From: SHXR01 sp046160305 | Lineage (GTDB): Bacteria; Pseudomonadota; Gammaproteobacteria; Burkholderiales; SG8-39 | Direction: 5' to 3' | Assembly (NCBI GenBank): GCA_046160305.1 | Contig: JBJXGX010000272.1 | Coordinates: 1-64,000 of the forward strand | Length of the DNA: 64,000 nt | Shown here: one piece after another, positions 32,672 through 42,074 of the stretch | Layout of the letters: each line of letters opens with the position of its first letter | Position numbering within the stretch: position 1 is the stretch's first letter | The notes under the pieces: model-generated | What the model saw: the letters and a program-made list of their open reading frames with translations, nothing else | What the model was told of the DNA's origin: nothing | The model's database searches: none | Position numbers and translations under genes: made by a program

Positions 32672-33976
32672 TCAGTGCAAGGGCGCGAGTGCCTCGGCCA
32701 CCGCCCGGCCGATGCTGCGGCCCTGACGTCGTCCTTCGTCGATCGCGTATTTGAAATGGATGCCGGCATACAGCCGCGACAAGCCGTTCTCGTCTGCGGC
32801 CCGCGAGAAGCCGCGGTAGTGGCGTGTCACGCCCGGCAGCGTCAGGCTGGTCATGGCGTAGCGCACGCGATCGCCGAAGAGGTCGATCAACACTTCCGCG
32901 GCAGCCCAACCCAACACCGTGTGCGTGGACGGATAGTCCGGCACCGGCGGCGTCACCAGAAACGGCTGCCAGGCGGCATCGGCCTCGGTGAGCGGGTTGC
33001 CGTCAGTGGCCGCGGCGTGGATCGCCGTGATCGGGCGCCAGAAGCGGTGCTTGTACTTCTCGTCGAAGCCGGCAATGAAGCCGTCGGCCATCGCGAAGTG
33101 CACCAACGTGAAAGCACGCGCCGCTTCCCACGCATCGAGTCCGCGTTGCCGCACCACGGTGTTGGCGATGCGGTTCCATCCGAGTGGCGAGTCTTCGTAC
33201 CAGAACCTGGCAATCTCCGACTGCTCGGGGCTGCGCGTCTTGCTGTTGTCGCGGCCGATCTCATTCACGAGTGCGAAGTCGTGCGCGTACTGTGCGCCGG
33301 TGAGCGCCTGCGGCCCTTCGAGGGCGTGCTCGCGTAGATCGATCACGAAGGGCGTGACGCGGCCCCAGCCGGGCTGTGCCGCAAAATCGAACGGCGCGGT
33401 GAACTGGTACTCGCCGGCGACGGGATTCGCGACGTAGGGAATCGCTGCGCGGTCGGCCCCATCGTCTCGGCGGCGGTTCATCGTCGCCAACGCGGCCGCC
33501 TGGCCGGTGGCGATGCCCGTGGTTTTGGCCTGGCCATCGCGCACGTTGACGAGCGCGCTTCGGTACGCGGTCTCGACGAGCGTCGCCTGCTCGGGCAGCA
33601 GCCTGAGCAGCACTTCACGCGCGGCCGCGGCCACCGCTGCATCGGGCGAGGCTTTCGGCGCCGCCGCCAGGCCCGGTGTGTAGGACGCGTAGCGGCGGTC
33701 GATCGCGTTGAGCGCATCGTGCATCGACGCGTGTAGGATCGACAAGGTACGCGACTGCGCCATCGGGTTGGTGCCCTGGCTCGGCGTGAACGCGGCTTCG
33801 ACCACGCTGTTCCAGTGGACCACGGTGTTGATCTGGCGGTGCGGGTGGCGCGCGCCGACGGCGTCTTTGGCGATGGCAGGTGCGGGGCTGGCGAGGGCAG
33901 CGCCGAGGCTGGCTGCGGCGGCGACGTTGAGCAGACCGGCGACAATGGCGCGCCAAGACGTGTGAAGTGCCTTCAT
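32672..33976 (-). CDS. Vanadium-dependent haloperoxidase / PAP2-superfamily secreted protein
   Basis: A 434-residue protein with a signal peptide (MKALHTSWRAIVAGLLNVAA to about residue 36). The C-terminal half has the three vanadate/phosphate-binding blocks: KYKHRFWRPITAI, DYPSTHTVLGWAAAEVL (PSTH in place of PSGH) and SRLYAGIHFKYAIDEG. These are the arginine/lysine and histidine ligands of vanadium haloperoxidases and related phosphatases. Whether it oxidises halides or cleaves phosphate esters cannot be told. AAAGGATAAACC precedes the ATG. It diverges from GlxA copy 2 (132-base gap). Confidence 0.88.
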   Translation of the reverse strand: MKALHTSWRAIVAGLLNVAAAASLGAALASPAPAIAKDAVGARHPHRQINTVVHWNSVVEAAFTPSQGTNPMAQSRTLSILHASMHDALNAIDRRYASYTPGLAAAPKASPDAAVAAAAREVLLRLLPEQATLVETAYRSALVNVRDGQAKTTGIATGQAAALATMNRRRDDGADRAAIPYVANPVAGEYQFTAPFDFAAQPGWGRVTPFVIDLREHALEGPQALTGAQYAHDFALVNEIGRDNSKTRSPEQSEIARFWYEDSPLGWNRIANTVVRQRGLDAWEAARAFTLVHFAMADGFIAGFDEKYKHRFWRPITAIHAAATDGNPLTEADAAWQPFLVTPPVPDYPSTHTVLGWAAAEVLIDLFGDRVRYAMTSLTLPGVTRHYRGFSRAADENGLSRLYAGIHFKYAIDEGRRQGRSIGRAVAEALAPLH

Positions 33977-34108
33977 GGTTTATCCTTTTCGTGCTCGCAA
34001 CATGGAGCGGTTGAACAAGGCGCTCATGATTGCGAAATGGCCCGGTTCGCGGCAGAGCTGAATTCGCCCAGGATCGGTTCGTTCGTGCCACCGCGAGTGA
34101 AAGAGGCT

Positions 34109-35152
34109 ATGTCCAAACCCGCAAGTTGCCCCGCATCACCAGCCCGTCCAGCCGGCCGCCACGTGGCCTTGGTGGCCTTGCCCGATGCGGCGATCTCCAC
34201 GCTGGCCGGCATCTACGATGTGTTGAACGCACCCGCCTTGATCGACCCGCCGAACGCGCAGATACGCGCACCGTTTCAGGTCGAGATCGTTGGCGAGTCG
34301 GTCGGCCCGCTCGGCTTGGCCAGCGGCGTGCCGATCCAGGTGCAGCGTTCGATCGACACCATCGAGGCCAGCGACATCGTGATCGTGCCCTCAGTCCTGG
34401 TGCGCGGCGCAGCCTGGCAATCAGGCCGCTATCCGCGCCTGGTCGATTGGCTGCAGCGCATGCACGCACGCGGCGCGGTGTTGTGCTCGGCCTGCTCGGG
34501 CATCTTCCTGCTGGCCGAGACGGGTCTGTTCGACGGCAAGGACGCGACCGTGCACTTCGGCTACGCGCGCTACTTCGCGGCCGCGTTTCCCGCGGTGACC
34601 ATCCATCCCGAGCGTGTGCTGGTGATTTCGGGGCTGCGCGAAGACCTGATCAGTTCAGGTGCATCGACGACTTGGCACGACATGGCGCTCTATCTCATCG
34701 CACGTTATGCCGGCGCGACCGATGCGCAGGAGATCGCACGCCTCTTTGCGCTGCAATGGCACCAGGACGGCCTGGCGCCCTACATCAGCTTCGAAGGCAA
34801 GAGCGACCATGGCGACGCCGAGATCGAAGGCGCACAGCGCTGGTTGAGCACGCATTTCTCGGTCGCGAACCCGGTCGAGGAAATGGTCAAGCAGTCGAAG
34901 CTGGCTGAACGCACTTTCAAGCGGCGCTTCACCGCAGCGACCGGGCTGGCACCGCTCGCCTATGTGCAGCGCCTGCGCATCGAAGATGCCAAGCGCCGGC
35001 TCGAGCGCACCGCTGCGCCGGCCGACGAAGTCGCCTGGCGGGTGGGCTATGAGGACGCCGCTTTTTTCCGGCGGCTGTTCAAGCGCACCACGGGTATGGC
35101 GCCGGGTGCCTATCGAAAACGGTTTCGCATCCCGGACTTCGCGCGACCATAG
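34109..35152 (+). CDS. GlxA-family transcriptional regulator, copy 2
   Basis: A 347-residue protein. The DJ-1/PfpI-like domain has SACSGIFLLAETGLFDG. The AraC-type domain has SKLAERTFKRRFTAATGLAPLAY (shown as AERTFKRRFTAATG) and RVGYEDAAFFRRLFKR. The ATG at 34109 follows AAGAGG. A longer open frame from 33815 overlaps the divergent gene and is not supported. It probably controls the divergent haloperoxidase and methyltransferase genes. Confidence 0.92.
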   Translation: MSKPASCPASPARPAGRHVALVALPDAAISTLAGIYDVLNAPALIDPPNAQIRAPFQVEIVGESVGPLGLASGVPIQVQRSIDTIEASDIVIVPSVLVRGAAWQSGRYPRLVDWLQRMHARGAVLCSACSGIFLLAETGLFDGKDATVHFGYARYFAAAFPAVTIHPERVLVISGLREDLISSGASTTWHDMALYLIARYAGATDAQEIARLFALQWHQDGLAPYISFEGKSDHGDAEIEGAQRWLSTHFSVANPVEEMVKQSKLAERTFKRRFTAATGLAPLAYVQRLRIEDAKRRLERTAAPADEVAWRVGYEDAAFFRRLFKRTTGMAPGAYRKRFRIPDFARP

Positions 35153-35269
35153 TGCCGTTCACGCGCAAAAGGTTCGAGCCTCTCTCGACAATCCCGGCGC
35201 GCCAGCGGGCGAAGATGCTAGCAACGCGATCCAACCCGCGTATCGGCATCGACAAGGCGCAAACAAGCC

Positions 35270-36256
35270 ATGAGAGTTACCATCCTGGACGACTGGTTCG
35301 ACACGCTGCGCACGCTCGACTGTTTCCGTCGGCTGCAAAGCCATCAGGTCACTGTGCACACCGACCATGTCGAGGATCCCGACGCGCTCGCGGCGCGTCT
35401 GGCCGATGCCGAGGCGGTGGTGCTGTTTCGCGAGCGCACCGCCATCGGGGCGTCGCTGATCGAGCGCCTGCCCCGCCTGCGACTGATCAGTCAACGCAGC
35501 GTCTATCCGCACATCGACGTCGACGCCTGTACACGCCACGGTATCGTCGTGTCTTCCGATCAGCACCCCGGCACGCCCTCATATGCAGCCGCCGAACTGA
35601 CCTTCGGACTCATCCTTGGCGCGATGCGGCAGATCCCGCAGCAGGTGGCCGCATTGCGCCGTGGCATCTGGCAGATCGGCGTTGGGCACACGCTGCGCGG
35701 CAAGACGCTCGGGCTGTACGGCTACGGGCGCATCGCCCGGGCGGTTGCCACCTATGGCCGCGCCTTCAACATGCAAGTCGTGATCTGGGCCCGTGAGGCC
35801 TCGCGCGACGCGGCCGCCGCCGATGGCCACGAGGTGGCGGCGTCGAAGCACGCGTTCTTCGAGCGCTGCGATGTCCTGTCGCTGCACATGCGGCTGGTGC
35901 CGGCCACACGCGGGATCGCCACGTGCGAGGACCTGGCGCTGATGAAGCCGGATGCGCTGTTCGTGAACACCAGCCGTGCGGGACTCGTGGAGGCTGGCGC
36001 ACTCGTGTCCGCTTTGCGCCCGGGCCGGCCTGGCATGGCTGCGGTAGACGTGTATGAGCAGGAGCCGCTGCTGGATCCGCAACACGAACTGCTGCGCATG
36101 GACAACGTGATCTGCACGCCCCACATCGTCTACGTGACCCGCGACGAATTCGAGACTCAATTCGCCGATATTTTCGATCAGGTCAACGCGTTTGCGGCCG
36201 GCAGCCCGATCAACGTCGTCAACCCCGAGGTACTTGGTCGCGCGCGGCCGGCGTGA
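35270..36256 (+). CDS. D-2-hydroxyacid dehydrogenase-family oxidoreductase
   Basis: A 328-residue NAD(P)-dependent enzyme. The Rossmann fingerprint is TLGLYGYGRIARAVATYG. Catalytic Arg lies in NTSRAGLVEAG, Glu in DVYEQEPLLDP, and His in TPHIVYVTRDEFE. N- and C-terminal halves fold into the substrate domain (LFRERTAIGASLIERLP). The substrate is unknown. It is convergent with the racemase gene at the end of the sulfonate-type operon, so it is not in that operon, although a 3-sulfolactate role could be imagined. Confidence 0.9.
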   Translation: MRVTILDDWFDTLRTLDCFRRLQSHQVTVHTDHVEDPDALAARLADAEAVVLFRERTAIGASLIERLPRLRLISQRSVYPHIDVDACTRHGIVVSSDQHPGTPSYAAAELTFGLILGAMRQIPQQVAALRRGIWQIGVGHTLRGKTLGLYGYGRIARAVATYGRAFNMQVVIWAREASRDAAAADGHEVAASKHAFFERCDVLSLHMRLVPATRGIATCEDLALMKPDALFVNTSRAGLVEAGALVSALRPGRPGMAAVDVYEQEPLLDPQHELLRMDNVICTPHIVYVTRDEFETQFADIFDQVNAFAAGSPINVVNPEVLGRARPA

Positions 36257-36378
36257 GTCGACCGGCCTGGCGACCGCATGCGCAATAGCGCGGCCCATCC
36301 AAACTCAATTCTGACCGCGGAAGTTTCATTTCGACCGGACCCATCGCGACGCAATGCTGCCCAGGTAGGCGACTGGTG

Positions 36379-37101
36379 TCATCCGGAGCGCGGGCCGGCA
36401 GCATCGCGCAAGCTACCACGCCAATGCAAGACCGTCGCCCGGGCCAGGGCCCTTGAGGGATCAATACAGGAGCCGCTTAGTGCGCCATCCGTCGCGGCGA
36501 GTGCAATCGGCAACTCAGTGCAAGCCAGCAGCACGCGCGCCACACCGCGATCGGCAAACGCGCACAGGGCTCCTTCCAATAGCTCGCCTCCAAGGGAAAG
36601 TTGCCCGGCCTTGACCGCCGCAATGGCCGGGAGCAGCCATTCATCCAGTTCGGCATCCGTCGGCACCAACGGGATCAAACCGCGGCGCACGAGCGGTGTA
36701 TCGAACACGCGCGCTGCCAGAGTCGCGCGAGTGGCGGCAATTGCGATCGCGCCGCCCGCCGGCGTGACGTGCCGGGCTGCATCACAGCCGGCCTCAACGA
36801 TGCTTAAGAACGGGACCGGTGAATCGGCCGCGAGTTCTTCGTACCAGTAGTGCGCGGTATTGCAAGGCATCACCAGAGCGGTTGCGCCACCGGCAAGCAG
36901 TCGATCGCGAATCTGGCGGAGTACCGGAAAGGGGGACGCACCACCGTCCAGAATGGCGGCCGGCCGCTTTGGAATGCGCGGATCGCAGCTGATCAGCATC
37001 GGCACATGATCGGCGTCGTCGTCAGCACCCGCCTCCTCGATCACTTTGGTGAGGAAATCAACCGTCGCCAACGGGCCCATGCCGCCGATCACACCGATCA
37101 T
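36379..37101 (-). CDS. Asp/Glu racemase-family enzyme, candidate cysteate racemase
   Basis: A 240-residue cofactor-independent racemase. It begins MIGVIGGMGPLATVDF and carries the two catalytic cysteines in VMPCNTAHYWYEEL and LLACTELPIAL. It is the last gene of the minus-strand operon, after the CuyA-type lyase. As I recall, CuyB of this family racemises cysteate in a marine bacterium; with CuyA next door, that activity is the leading guess here. An ordinary aspartate racemase remains possible. Confidence 0.9.
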   Translation of the reverse strand: MIGVIGGMGPLATVDFLTKVIEEAGADDDADHVPMLISCDPRIPKRPAAILDGGASPFPVLRQIRDRLLAGGATALVMPCNTAHYWYEELAADSPVPFLSIVEAGCDAARHVTPAGGAIAIAATRATLAARVFDTPLVRRGLIPLVPTDAELDEWLLPAIAAVKAGQLSLGGELLEGALCAFADRGVARVLLACTELPIALAATDGALSGSCIDPSRALARATVLHWRGSLRDAAGPRSG

Positions 37102-37184
37102 CGCATCCTCTCTATTCGTAATCTTCGCAGTGAGATCCCGGCGGCCCGGCCACCTTGCATCGCAAGCTCAAGAATCAATCGACA

Positions 37185-37289
37185 CCCTCTTACGCCGGCA
37201 GCACGCTGCCCCCTCTTACGCCGGCAGCACGCTGCCCCCCTCTAACGCCGGCAGCACGCTGCCCCCTCTTACGCCGGCAGCACGCTGCC
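37185..37289. repeat. Four tandem 26-27-base hairpin-forming repeats
   Basis: Copies lie at 37185-37210, 37211-37236, 37237-37263 (one extra base and one change) and 37264-37289. Each carries GGCAGCACGCTGCC, a 6-base stem with a 2-base loop. The last copy is also the final codons and stop of the lyase gene (stop at 37269-37271). The array therefore arose by duplication of that gene's 3' end into the gap before the racemase gene. Confidence 0.92.
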
Positions 37290-38279
37290 GAATGCATGCA
37301 TGTAGCCGTACAGCCCCACCGCGCCGCCGGTGTGCAGGAACACGACGTTCTGTCCCTTTTTGAAATGTCCCTTGCGGATAAGATCGATGAGGCCTGCCAT
37401 GCCCTTGCCCGAGTAGACCGGGTCGAGCAGGATGCCTTCGGTACGCGCCACCATGGTGACCGCCTCGATCATGCCAGGTGTCGGCCGGCCGTAGCCCGCA
37501 CCGACGTAGTCACAGTTAGCCACCACCGCATCGCGTGCCACCGCACCGCTCACGCCAAGCAGATCAGCGGTCTTTACGCACAGGTTGTAGACGCGCTCTT
37601 CCTGCGGCGCACGTGCAGCGCGCACGCCTATCCCCAGCACCGGAATTTGCGATCGCGCGCCTTGCAGACCGGTCACCAGTCCGGCTTGCGTCCCCGCGCT
37701 ACCCGTCGCATGCACCAGACAATCGATGTCGAGTGCCGCATTGTTCGCCTGGTCGATCAGTTCGAGTGCGCAGGTGACATACCCGAGCGCCCCGATCGGA
37801 TTCGAACCGCCTCCTGGAATGACATAGGGTTTGCGGCGATCCGATCGCAAGCGGTCGGCGAGCGCGGCCATGGCGGCATCCATGTCGGTATCGATCGGTA
37901 CCTCGGAGACGCTCGCGCCATACAAGTGGTCGAGGAATACGTTGCCTGAATTCCGGTAGTCGTCGAACGTGTAGCCGGTGCGGTCTTCCAGAATGATATG
38001 GCAACGCATTCCGAGTTTCGCCGCGATGGCCGCTGTCTGGCGCGCATGGTTGGATTGCGTGGCCCCTTGGGTGATGACGGTATCGGCGCCGCGCTGCAAG
38101 GCCTCGGCCATCAGGTATTCCAGCTTGCGGGTCTTGTTGCCGCCGGTCGCCAAGCCGGTGCAGTCGTCACGCTTGATCCAGAGGTTAGGTCCGGCCAGTG
38201 CTTCGGTGAGGCGGGGCATCGATTCGAGCGGCGTGGGCCCGTGGGTAATGCGCAGGCGGGGAAATTTGGCGAGTTTCAT
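37269..38279 (-). CDS. CuyA / D-cysteine desulfhydrase-family PLP lyase
   Basis: A 336-residue fold-type II PLP enzyme. The PLP lysine is in STGGNK-type TGGNKTRKLEYLMAEA, followed by ITQGATQSNHARQTAA and VIPGGGSNPIGALGY, and TGSAGTQAGL for phosphate binding. The N-terminus (KLAKFPRLRITHGPTPLESM) and these blocks fit both D-cysteine desulfhydrase and L-cysteate sulfo-lyase (CuyA). CuyA releases pyruvate, sulfite and ammonia. The operon has a TauABC-type importer and a HisD/HpsN-type dehydrogenase, which favours CuyA. Two ATGs (38282, 38279) follow GAGG; the second has better spacing. Confidence 0.9.
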   Translation of the reverse strand: MKLAKFPRLRITHGPTPLESMPRLTEALAGPNLWIKRDDCTGLATGGNKTRKLEYLMAEALQRGADTVITQGATQSNHARQTAAIAAKLGMRCHIILEDRTGYTFDDYRNSGNVFLDHLYGASVSEVPIDTDMDAAMAALADRLRSDRRKPYVIPGGGSNPIGALGYVTCALELIDQANNAALDIDCLVHATGSAGTQAGLVTGLQGARSQIPVLGIGVRAARAPQEERVYNLCVKTADLLGVSGAVARDAVVANCDYVGAGYGRPTPGMIEAVTMVARTEGILLDPVYSGKGMAGLIDLIRKGHFKKGQNVVFLHTGGAVGLYGYMHAFGSVLPA

Positions 38280-38349
38280 CATTGACCTCGGTGATGGACA
38301 AGGGGCTGGAAATAAAGGGGGCGTGCAAATAAAAGGGGCGCGCGCAAAT

Positions 38350-39552
38350 TCAGCCGGCGGCATCGGCCATCGCGGCGCGCAGCACGTTGCCGATCGCCTT
38401 GCAATCGGTGCGCGTCAGGGTGAGCGGCAGGCGCATATCACACAGTCCGCCCAGCACACGCTCCGCGTTCGGCAGCGCCTGTGCGCCGCCAAAGTAGCGC
38501 CAGTGCGTCCATACGCTTGTAAAGCCGACCGGCTCTTCAGCGCCGAACCATTTCACATGCACCCCGCGTTCGGTACCGGCAGCGATAAAGCGCCGCATCT
38601 GGGTACGCGTCAGGCCAACCAGCGAGAACTGGACGGAGCTTGCCACGAATTGTTCGTCGACCGGACGATACGGCAGCCGAACATGCGGAATATCGGCGAG
38701 TGCATCGGTTATCCACGCATAACGTTCATTCCATCGTTCAGCGCGGTCAACGAGTACGGCACCCAATTGCGGACGGACGATGGCGGCCGCAAGATTGCTC
38801 ATTCGCAGGCTGAAATTCGGGGTCAGGTATTGCCATCGCTCGAACACCGCGTCGCCCGGCCGGGCACTATGCGAAGCGTAAAGCATATAGCTGCCGGAGC
38901 AGAGGATCGCCTGCGCGGCGATATCTTCGTCGTCGGTCGCAAGTAACCCGCCTTCGCCCGCATTGGCATGTTTGTAGCTTTGCAGACTGAAACAACCGGC
39001 GCGACCCCAGGTGCCGGTTGCTTTCCCGGCCCACGCGGCGCCCATCGTATGGGCGCAGTCCTCGATGACCTGCACGCCATGACGCGCACAGATCGCCATG
39101 AGCGCCCGCATATCGCAGATGTGTCCGCGCATGTGGGACAACAGCAGCGTCTTCGCGCCGGTCGCGCCGGCCTTCAGGTCGAGATCGGCAAGGTCGATCG
39201 TGTAATCGTCACTGACATCCACGAGCACCGGCCGTGCGCCGGCATGCGCGATCGCCCCCGGTACGGGCGCCAGCGTAAAGCAGTTCGATAACACGGCATC
39301 GCCCGGCTGGACGCCCGCGGCCTTGAGGGCGACGAACATCGTCGAGCCACAGGAATTCATCGCAACGCAGTAGCGCACGCCAAGCTCACGCGCAAAGTCG
39401 GCCTCCAATGCCGACACTTCGCTTGGCTTGCCGCCGGTTTCACCGTACCGATGCAACTTGCCGCTCGTCATCAACGCGAGGGCCGCAGCGACGCCCGCAG
39501 CAGGAATGGGCTCTTGCTGCGTGAGATCAATGTCGAGGGGAGCGACGTTCAT
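38350..39552 (-). CDS. DegT/DnrJ/EryC1-family PLP aminotransferase
   Basis: A 400-residue fold-type I enzyme. It has MNSCGSTMFVALKAAGVQPG, VIEDCAHTMGAAW (Asp contacting the PLP nitrogen) and FSLQSYKHANAGEGGLL, where SYKH supplies the PLP lysine. The family usually transaminates keto-sugars. Here it sits between the HisD/HpsN-type gene (10-base gap) and the lyase, so a small keto-compound such as sulfopyruvate is conceivable. The specificity is unproven. Confidence 0.9.
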   Translation of the reverse strand: MNVAPLDIDLTQQEPIPAAGVAAALALMTSGKLHRYGETGGKPSEVSALEADFARELGVRYCVAMNSCGSTMFVALKAAGVQPGDAVLSNCFTLAPVPGAIAHAGARPVLVDVSDDYTIDLADLDLKAGATGAKTLLLSHMRGHICDMRALMAICARHGVQVIEDCAHTMGAAWAGKATGTWGRAGCFSLQSYKHANAGEGGLLATDDEDIAAQAILCSGSYMLYASHSARPGDAVFERWQYLTPNFSLRMSNLAAAIVRPQLGAVLVDRAERWNERYAWITDALADIPHVRLPYRPVDEQFVASSVQFSLVGLTRTQMRRFIAAGTERGVHVKWFGAEEPVGFTSVWTHWRYFGGAQALPNAERVLGGLCDMRLPLTLTRTDCKAIGNVLRAAMADAAG

Positions 39553-39562
39553 GGTATTGGAA

Positions 39563-40882
39563 TCAGCGCCCGTGCCCGCCCAAGGTGCCAAGATCAAAGC
39601 TCTCCTCTGGATAGTACTTCTGCAATCGCACATCACCGGTACGGGCGTGGCCCTCCATGCCTTCCAGGCGCGAGATGCGTGCCGCGACCTGCCCCACCGT
39701 TCGCGATGCATCGCGGTTAAGACGCTGCCAGGTCACGGTCTTGATGAATTTTCCAACGTTGAGGCCGCCCGAGTAGCGGGCCGCCCCCTTGGTCGGCAAG
39801 ATATGATTCGGCCCGCTGCATTTGTCGCCGTACGCCACCGTCGTCTCTTCGCCAAGAAAGAGCGACCCGTAGTTGGTCAGTTGCGCGAGCCACCAGTCAA
39901 GGTCACGCGCCATCACCTGCAAGTGTTCGCAGGCATATCGGTCGCTCACCTCGACCGCTTCGTCGCGGGTGGTGCACAAGACCACTTCGGCATAGTCGCG
40001 CCACGCAGCGGTTGCGGCGGCGCGCGCGAGGTCGGGCAAGGCAGCGATTACTGTCGGCGCGAGGGCGAGGACTTGTTCACCGAGCGTCCTGGATGTGGTG
40101 ATCAGCCACACCGGCGAATCAGGACCGTGCTCCGCTTGACCGATCAGATCGGCCGTAACGATCGCCGGATCAGCGCTGTCGTCGGCGATGATGGCCGACT
40201 CGGTGGGCCCGGCCACGACGTCGATGCCGACCCGACCGAACAGCATGCGCTTCGCCTCGGCAACAAAGCGATTGCCCGGCCCGACGATGATATCGGCCGG
40301 CTTGCCGGTAAAGAGGCCGAATGCCAGCGCGGCCACCGCCTGCACGCCACCCAATGCCAGCACGGTATGCACGCCACAGAGCTGCATGGCGTACAGGATG
40401 GCCGGATTGATGCCGGCATCCTTGTGCGCGGGCGTGGCGGCGATGATGTTGCGAACACCCGCTACCGAAGCGGTACCGACGCTCATGATCGCGCTCGCCG
40501 CGTGCGCATAGCGGCCGCCGGGAACGTAGCAGCCCGCGGTGCTGCATGGGATCAGCCGCTGCCCGGCAACCAGCCCCGGCAACAGCTCGGCCCGGAATTC
40601 GTGCATGGAATCGCGCTGGCGGCGCGCGAAGTCCTGCACACGATCGCGGGCAAAGGCGATGTCATCCTTGACGCCCCGGCTGAGCGATGCGGCGGCGCGC
40701 ACGAACTCGGCTTCGCTCACGACGATGTCACCATGCCAGCCGTCGAACTCACTCGCCAGCTCGCGCACCCTGCGTTCACCACCCGCTTCGATCTCGCCAA
40801 GGATGCGACGCACCGTCTCGGCGGTCGCCGTATCGATCGCCTGCACCGGTGGCGTTGCCTTCTTCAAAAACTCAACCGGCAT
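39563..40882 (-). CDS. HisD-superfamily dehydrogenase, HpsN (sulfopropanediol 3-dehydrogenase)-like
   Basis: A 439-residue zinc- and NAD-dependent alcohol-to-acid dehydrogenase. The zinc and catalytic residues of histidinol dehydrogenase are present: GQAEHGPDSP (Gln, His), ACEHLQVMA (Glu-His), YGDKCSGPNHILPT (Asp) and LEGMEGHARTGDVRL (His). The AGCYVPGGRYAHAASAIMS block looks like HpsN-type non-histidine paralogues. HisD oxidises an amino alcohol in two steps, and HpsN oxidises dihydroxypropanesulfonate. No other his genes are present. GGAGG precedes the ATG at 40882. Confidence 0.9.
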   Translation of the reverse strand: MPVEFLKKATPPVQAIDTATAETVRRILGEIEAGGERRVRELASEFDGWHGDIVVSEAEFVRAAASLSRGVKDDIAFARDRVQDFARRQRDSMHEFRAELLPGLVAGQRLIPCSTAGCYVPGGRYAHAASAIMSVGTASVAGVRNIIAATPAHKDAGINPAILYAMQLCGVHTVLALGGVQAVAALAFGLFTGKPADIIVGPGNRFVAEAKRMLFGRVGIDVVAGPTESAIIADDSADPAIVTADLIGQAEHGPDSPVWLITTSRTLGEQVLALAPTVIAALPDLARAAATAAWRDYAEVVLCTTRDEAVEVSDRYACEHLQVMARDLDWWLAQLTNYGSLFLGEETTVAYGDKCSGPNHILPTKGAARYSGGLNVGKFIKTVTWQRLNRDASRTVGQVAARISRLEGMEGHARTGDVRLQKYYPEESFDLGTLGGHGR

Positions 40883-40969
40883 GAAAACCTCCAGATCGCT
40901 TGTTTTCGTCACCGACCGCTGCCCGCCTGCCGTGCCATCGGGTGGTGCGGGCGGCTGCCTGCGGTCGGG

Positions 40970-42019
40970 TCAACTACTGCGGTTCGCGAACGCTTTCAGT
41001 TGGGGATCACCGTCGATCAACTTCAAGTACTCGTCGGTCACATAGGTCTTCGGGTCGGGCAACGCCTCGTCGGCCCGCAGCGACCCCACTTCCTTCATGA
41101 ACGCCGCGATCGTGTTCATCGTCGCATCGGCGCGTGAAGCCTGTGTGCCGCGCGCAAACAGCGCAAGGTGCGCGGCAAGATCAAACGTCGGCCGCAGATC
41201 AAACTCCTTATTCATCGCCGCCTCGGAGATGTTCACGCCGCCCACTTCGTAGTGCTTCTTCATTATCGCGAGCGCCTCTTTGCGATTGGCGGCGAGGTAG
41301 CGCTGCGCGCGCAGGTAGACCGCCAGGAAGCGCGCCGCCGATTGCGGGTTTTCTTTCGCCCATTCGGCGCGCGCGACGAGGTTTCCGGGCACCATCACAC
41401 CGGCGTCCTTGCCCGAACAAAGCAGCTTCGCACCCGCTTTCTCTTCCACCGTGTAGGTGTTGGGGGCCCACAGTCCGCCGACATCGGCGCTGCCCGAGCT
41501 CATCGCCGCGATAATCTCGGCCTGGCCCATCGAACGCACGATGACATCGCCCTTGACGAGACCGAACTTTTGCATGCATGAGCGGGCGGCCAGATCCACC
41601 GTGGAATTACCGGTGAGAAAAACGGTGCCACCCTTGAGCGCACCCGGTGTCTTGATCAGCGCATCGGCTTTCGGCCCGCGCACGTACAAGGCGTTGGTGG
41701 CCGACTGGTCGTCGGAGAACGCGATCGTATGCAGATTGAAACGCACCGCCCCCAGCACCGCGGGCACTGATCCGGTGTAGCCGACATCCCATGACTTGCT
41801 CGCGGCGATCTGTGGCGCGCCGGCCGGAAAATTCGTGATCGTCACCTTCAAACCGACTTCCTTCCACCAGCCTTTTTCCTCGGCCAGCAGAAACGGTACG
41901 GAGCCAAGCAGCGCCGGCTGCGAGCTGATGCGCACTTCCTTCAATTCCTGCGCGCTGGCACCCGCTGCGCCCAGGGCAATCAGCGTGCCGACCAGCGAGT
42001 TGCGGATCATCGTCTTCAT
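40970..42019 (-). CDS. NitT/TauT-family ABC receptor (sulfonate-type)
   Basis: A 349-residue periplasmic receptor with a signal peptide (MKTMIRNSLVGTLIALGAAG, ending near GASAQ). The mature protein has the SsuA/TauA fold (FLLAEEKGWWKEVGLKVTIT, MSSGSADVGGLWAPNTY). Family ligands are nitrate, taurine, aliphatic sulfonates and related anions. It is encoded with the ATPase and two permeases directly upstream, and ahead of sulfonate-type enzymes. GGAG precedes the ATG. Confidence 0.92.
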   Translation of the reverse strand: MKTMIRNSLVGTLIALGAAGASAQELKEVRISSQPALLGSVPFLLAEEKGWWKEVGLKVTITNFPAGAPQIAASKSWDVGYTGSVPAVLGAVRFNLHTIAFSDDQSATNALYVRGPKADALIKTPGALKGGTVFLTGNSTVDLAARSCMQKFGLVKGDVIVRSMGQAEIIAAMSSGSADVGGLWAPNTYTVEEKAGAKLLCSGKDAGVMVPGNLVARAEWAKENPQSAARFLAVYLRAQRYLAANRKEALAIMKKHYEVGGVNISEAAMNKEFDLRPTFDLAAHLALFARGTQASRADATMNTIAAFMKEVGSLRADEALPDPKTYVTDEYLKLIDGDPQLKAFANRSS

Positions 42020-42074
42020 ACGGGACTCTCCAGTCTTGGATCAACGGCTAGGGAACAACGGGATATACCGAGGA

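Noticed and set aside
37185..37289. Possible CRISPR array (four regular repeats)
   Set aside because: Units are adjacent with no spacers, and the last copy is coding sequence of the lyase gene.
39428..41137. A 569-codon plus-strand frame opposite the HisD/HpsN-type gene
   Set aside because: No domain, no ribosome site; it is antisense to a clearly recognised enzyme.
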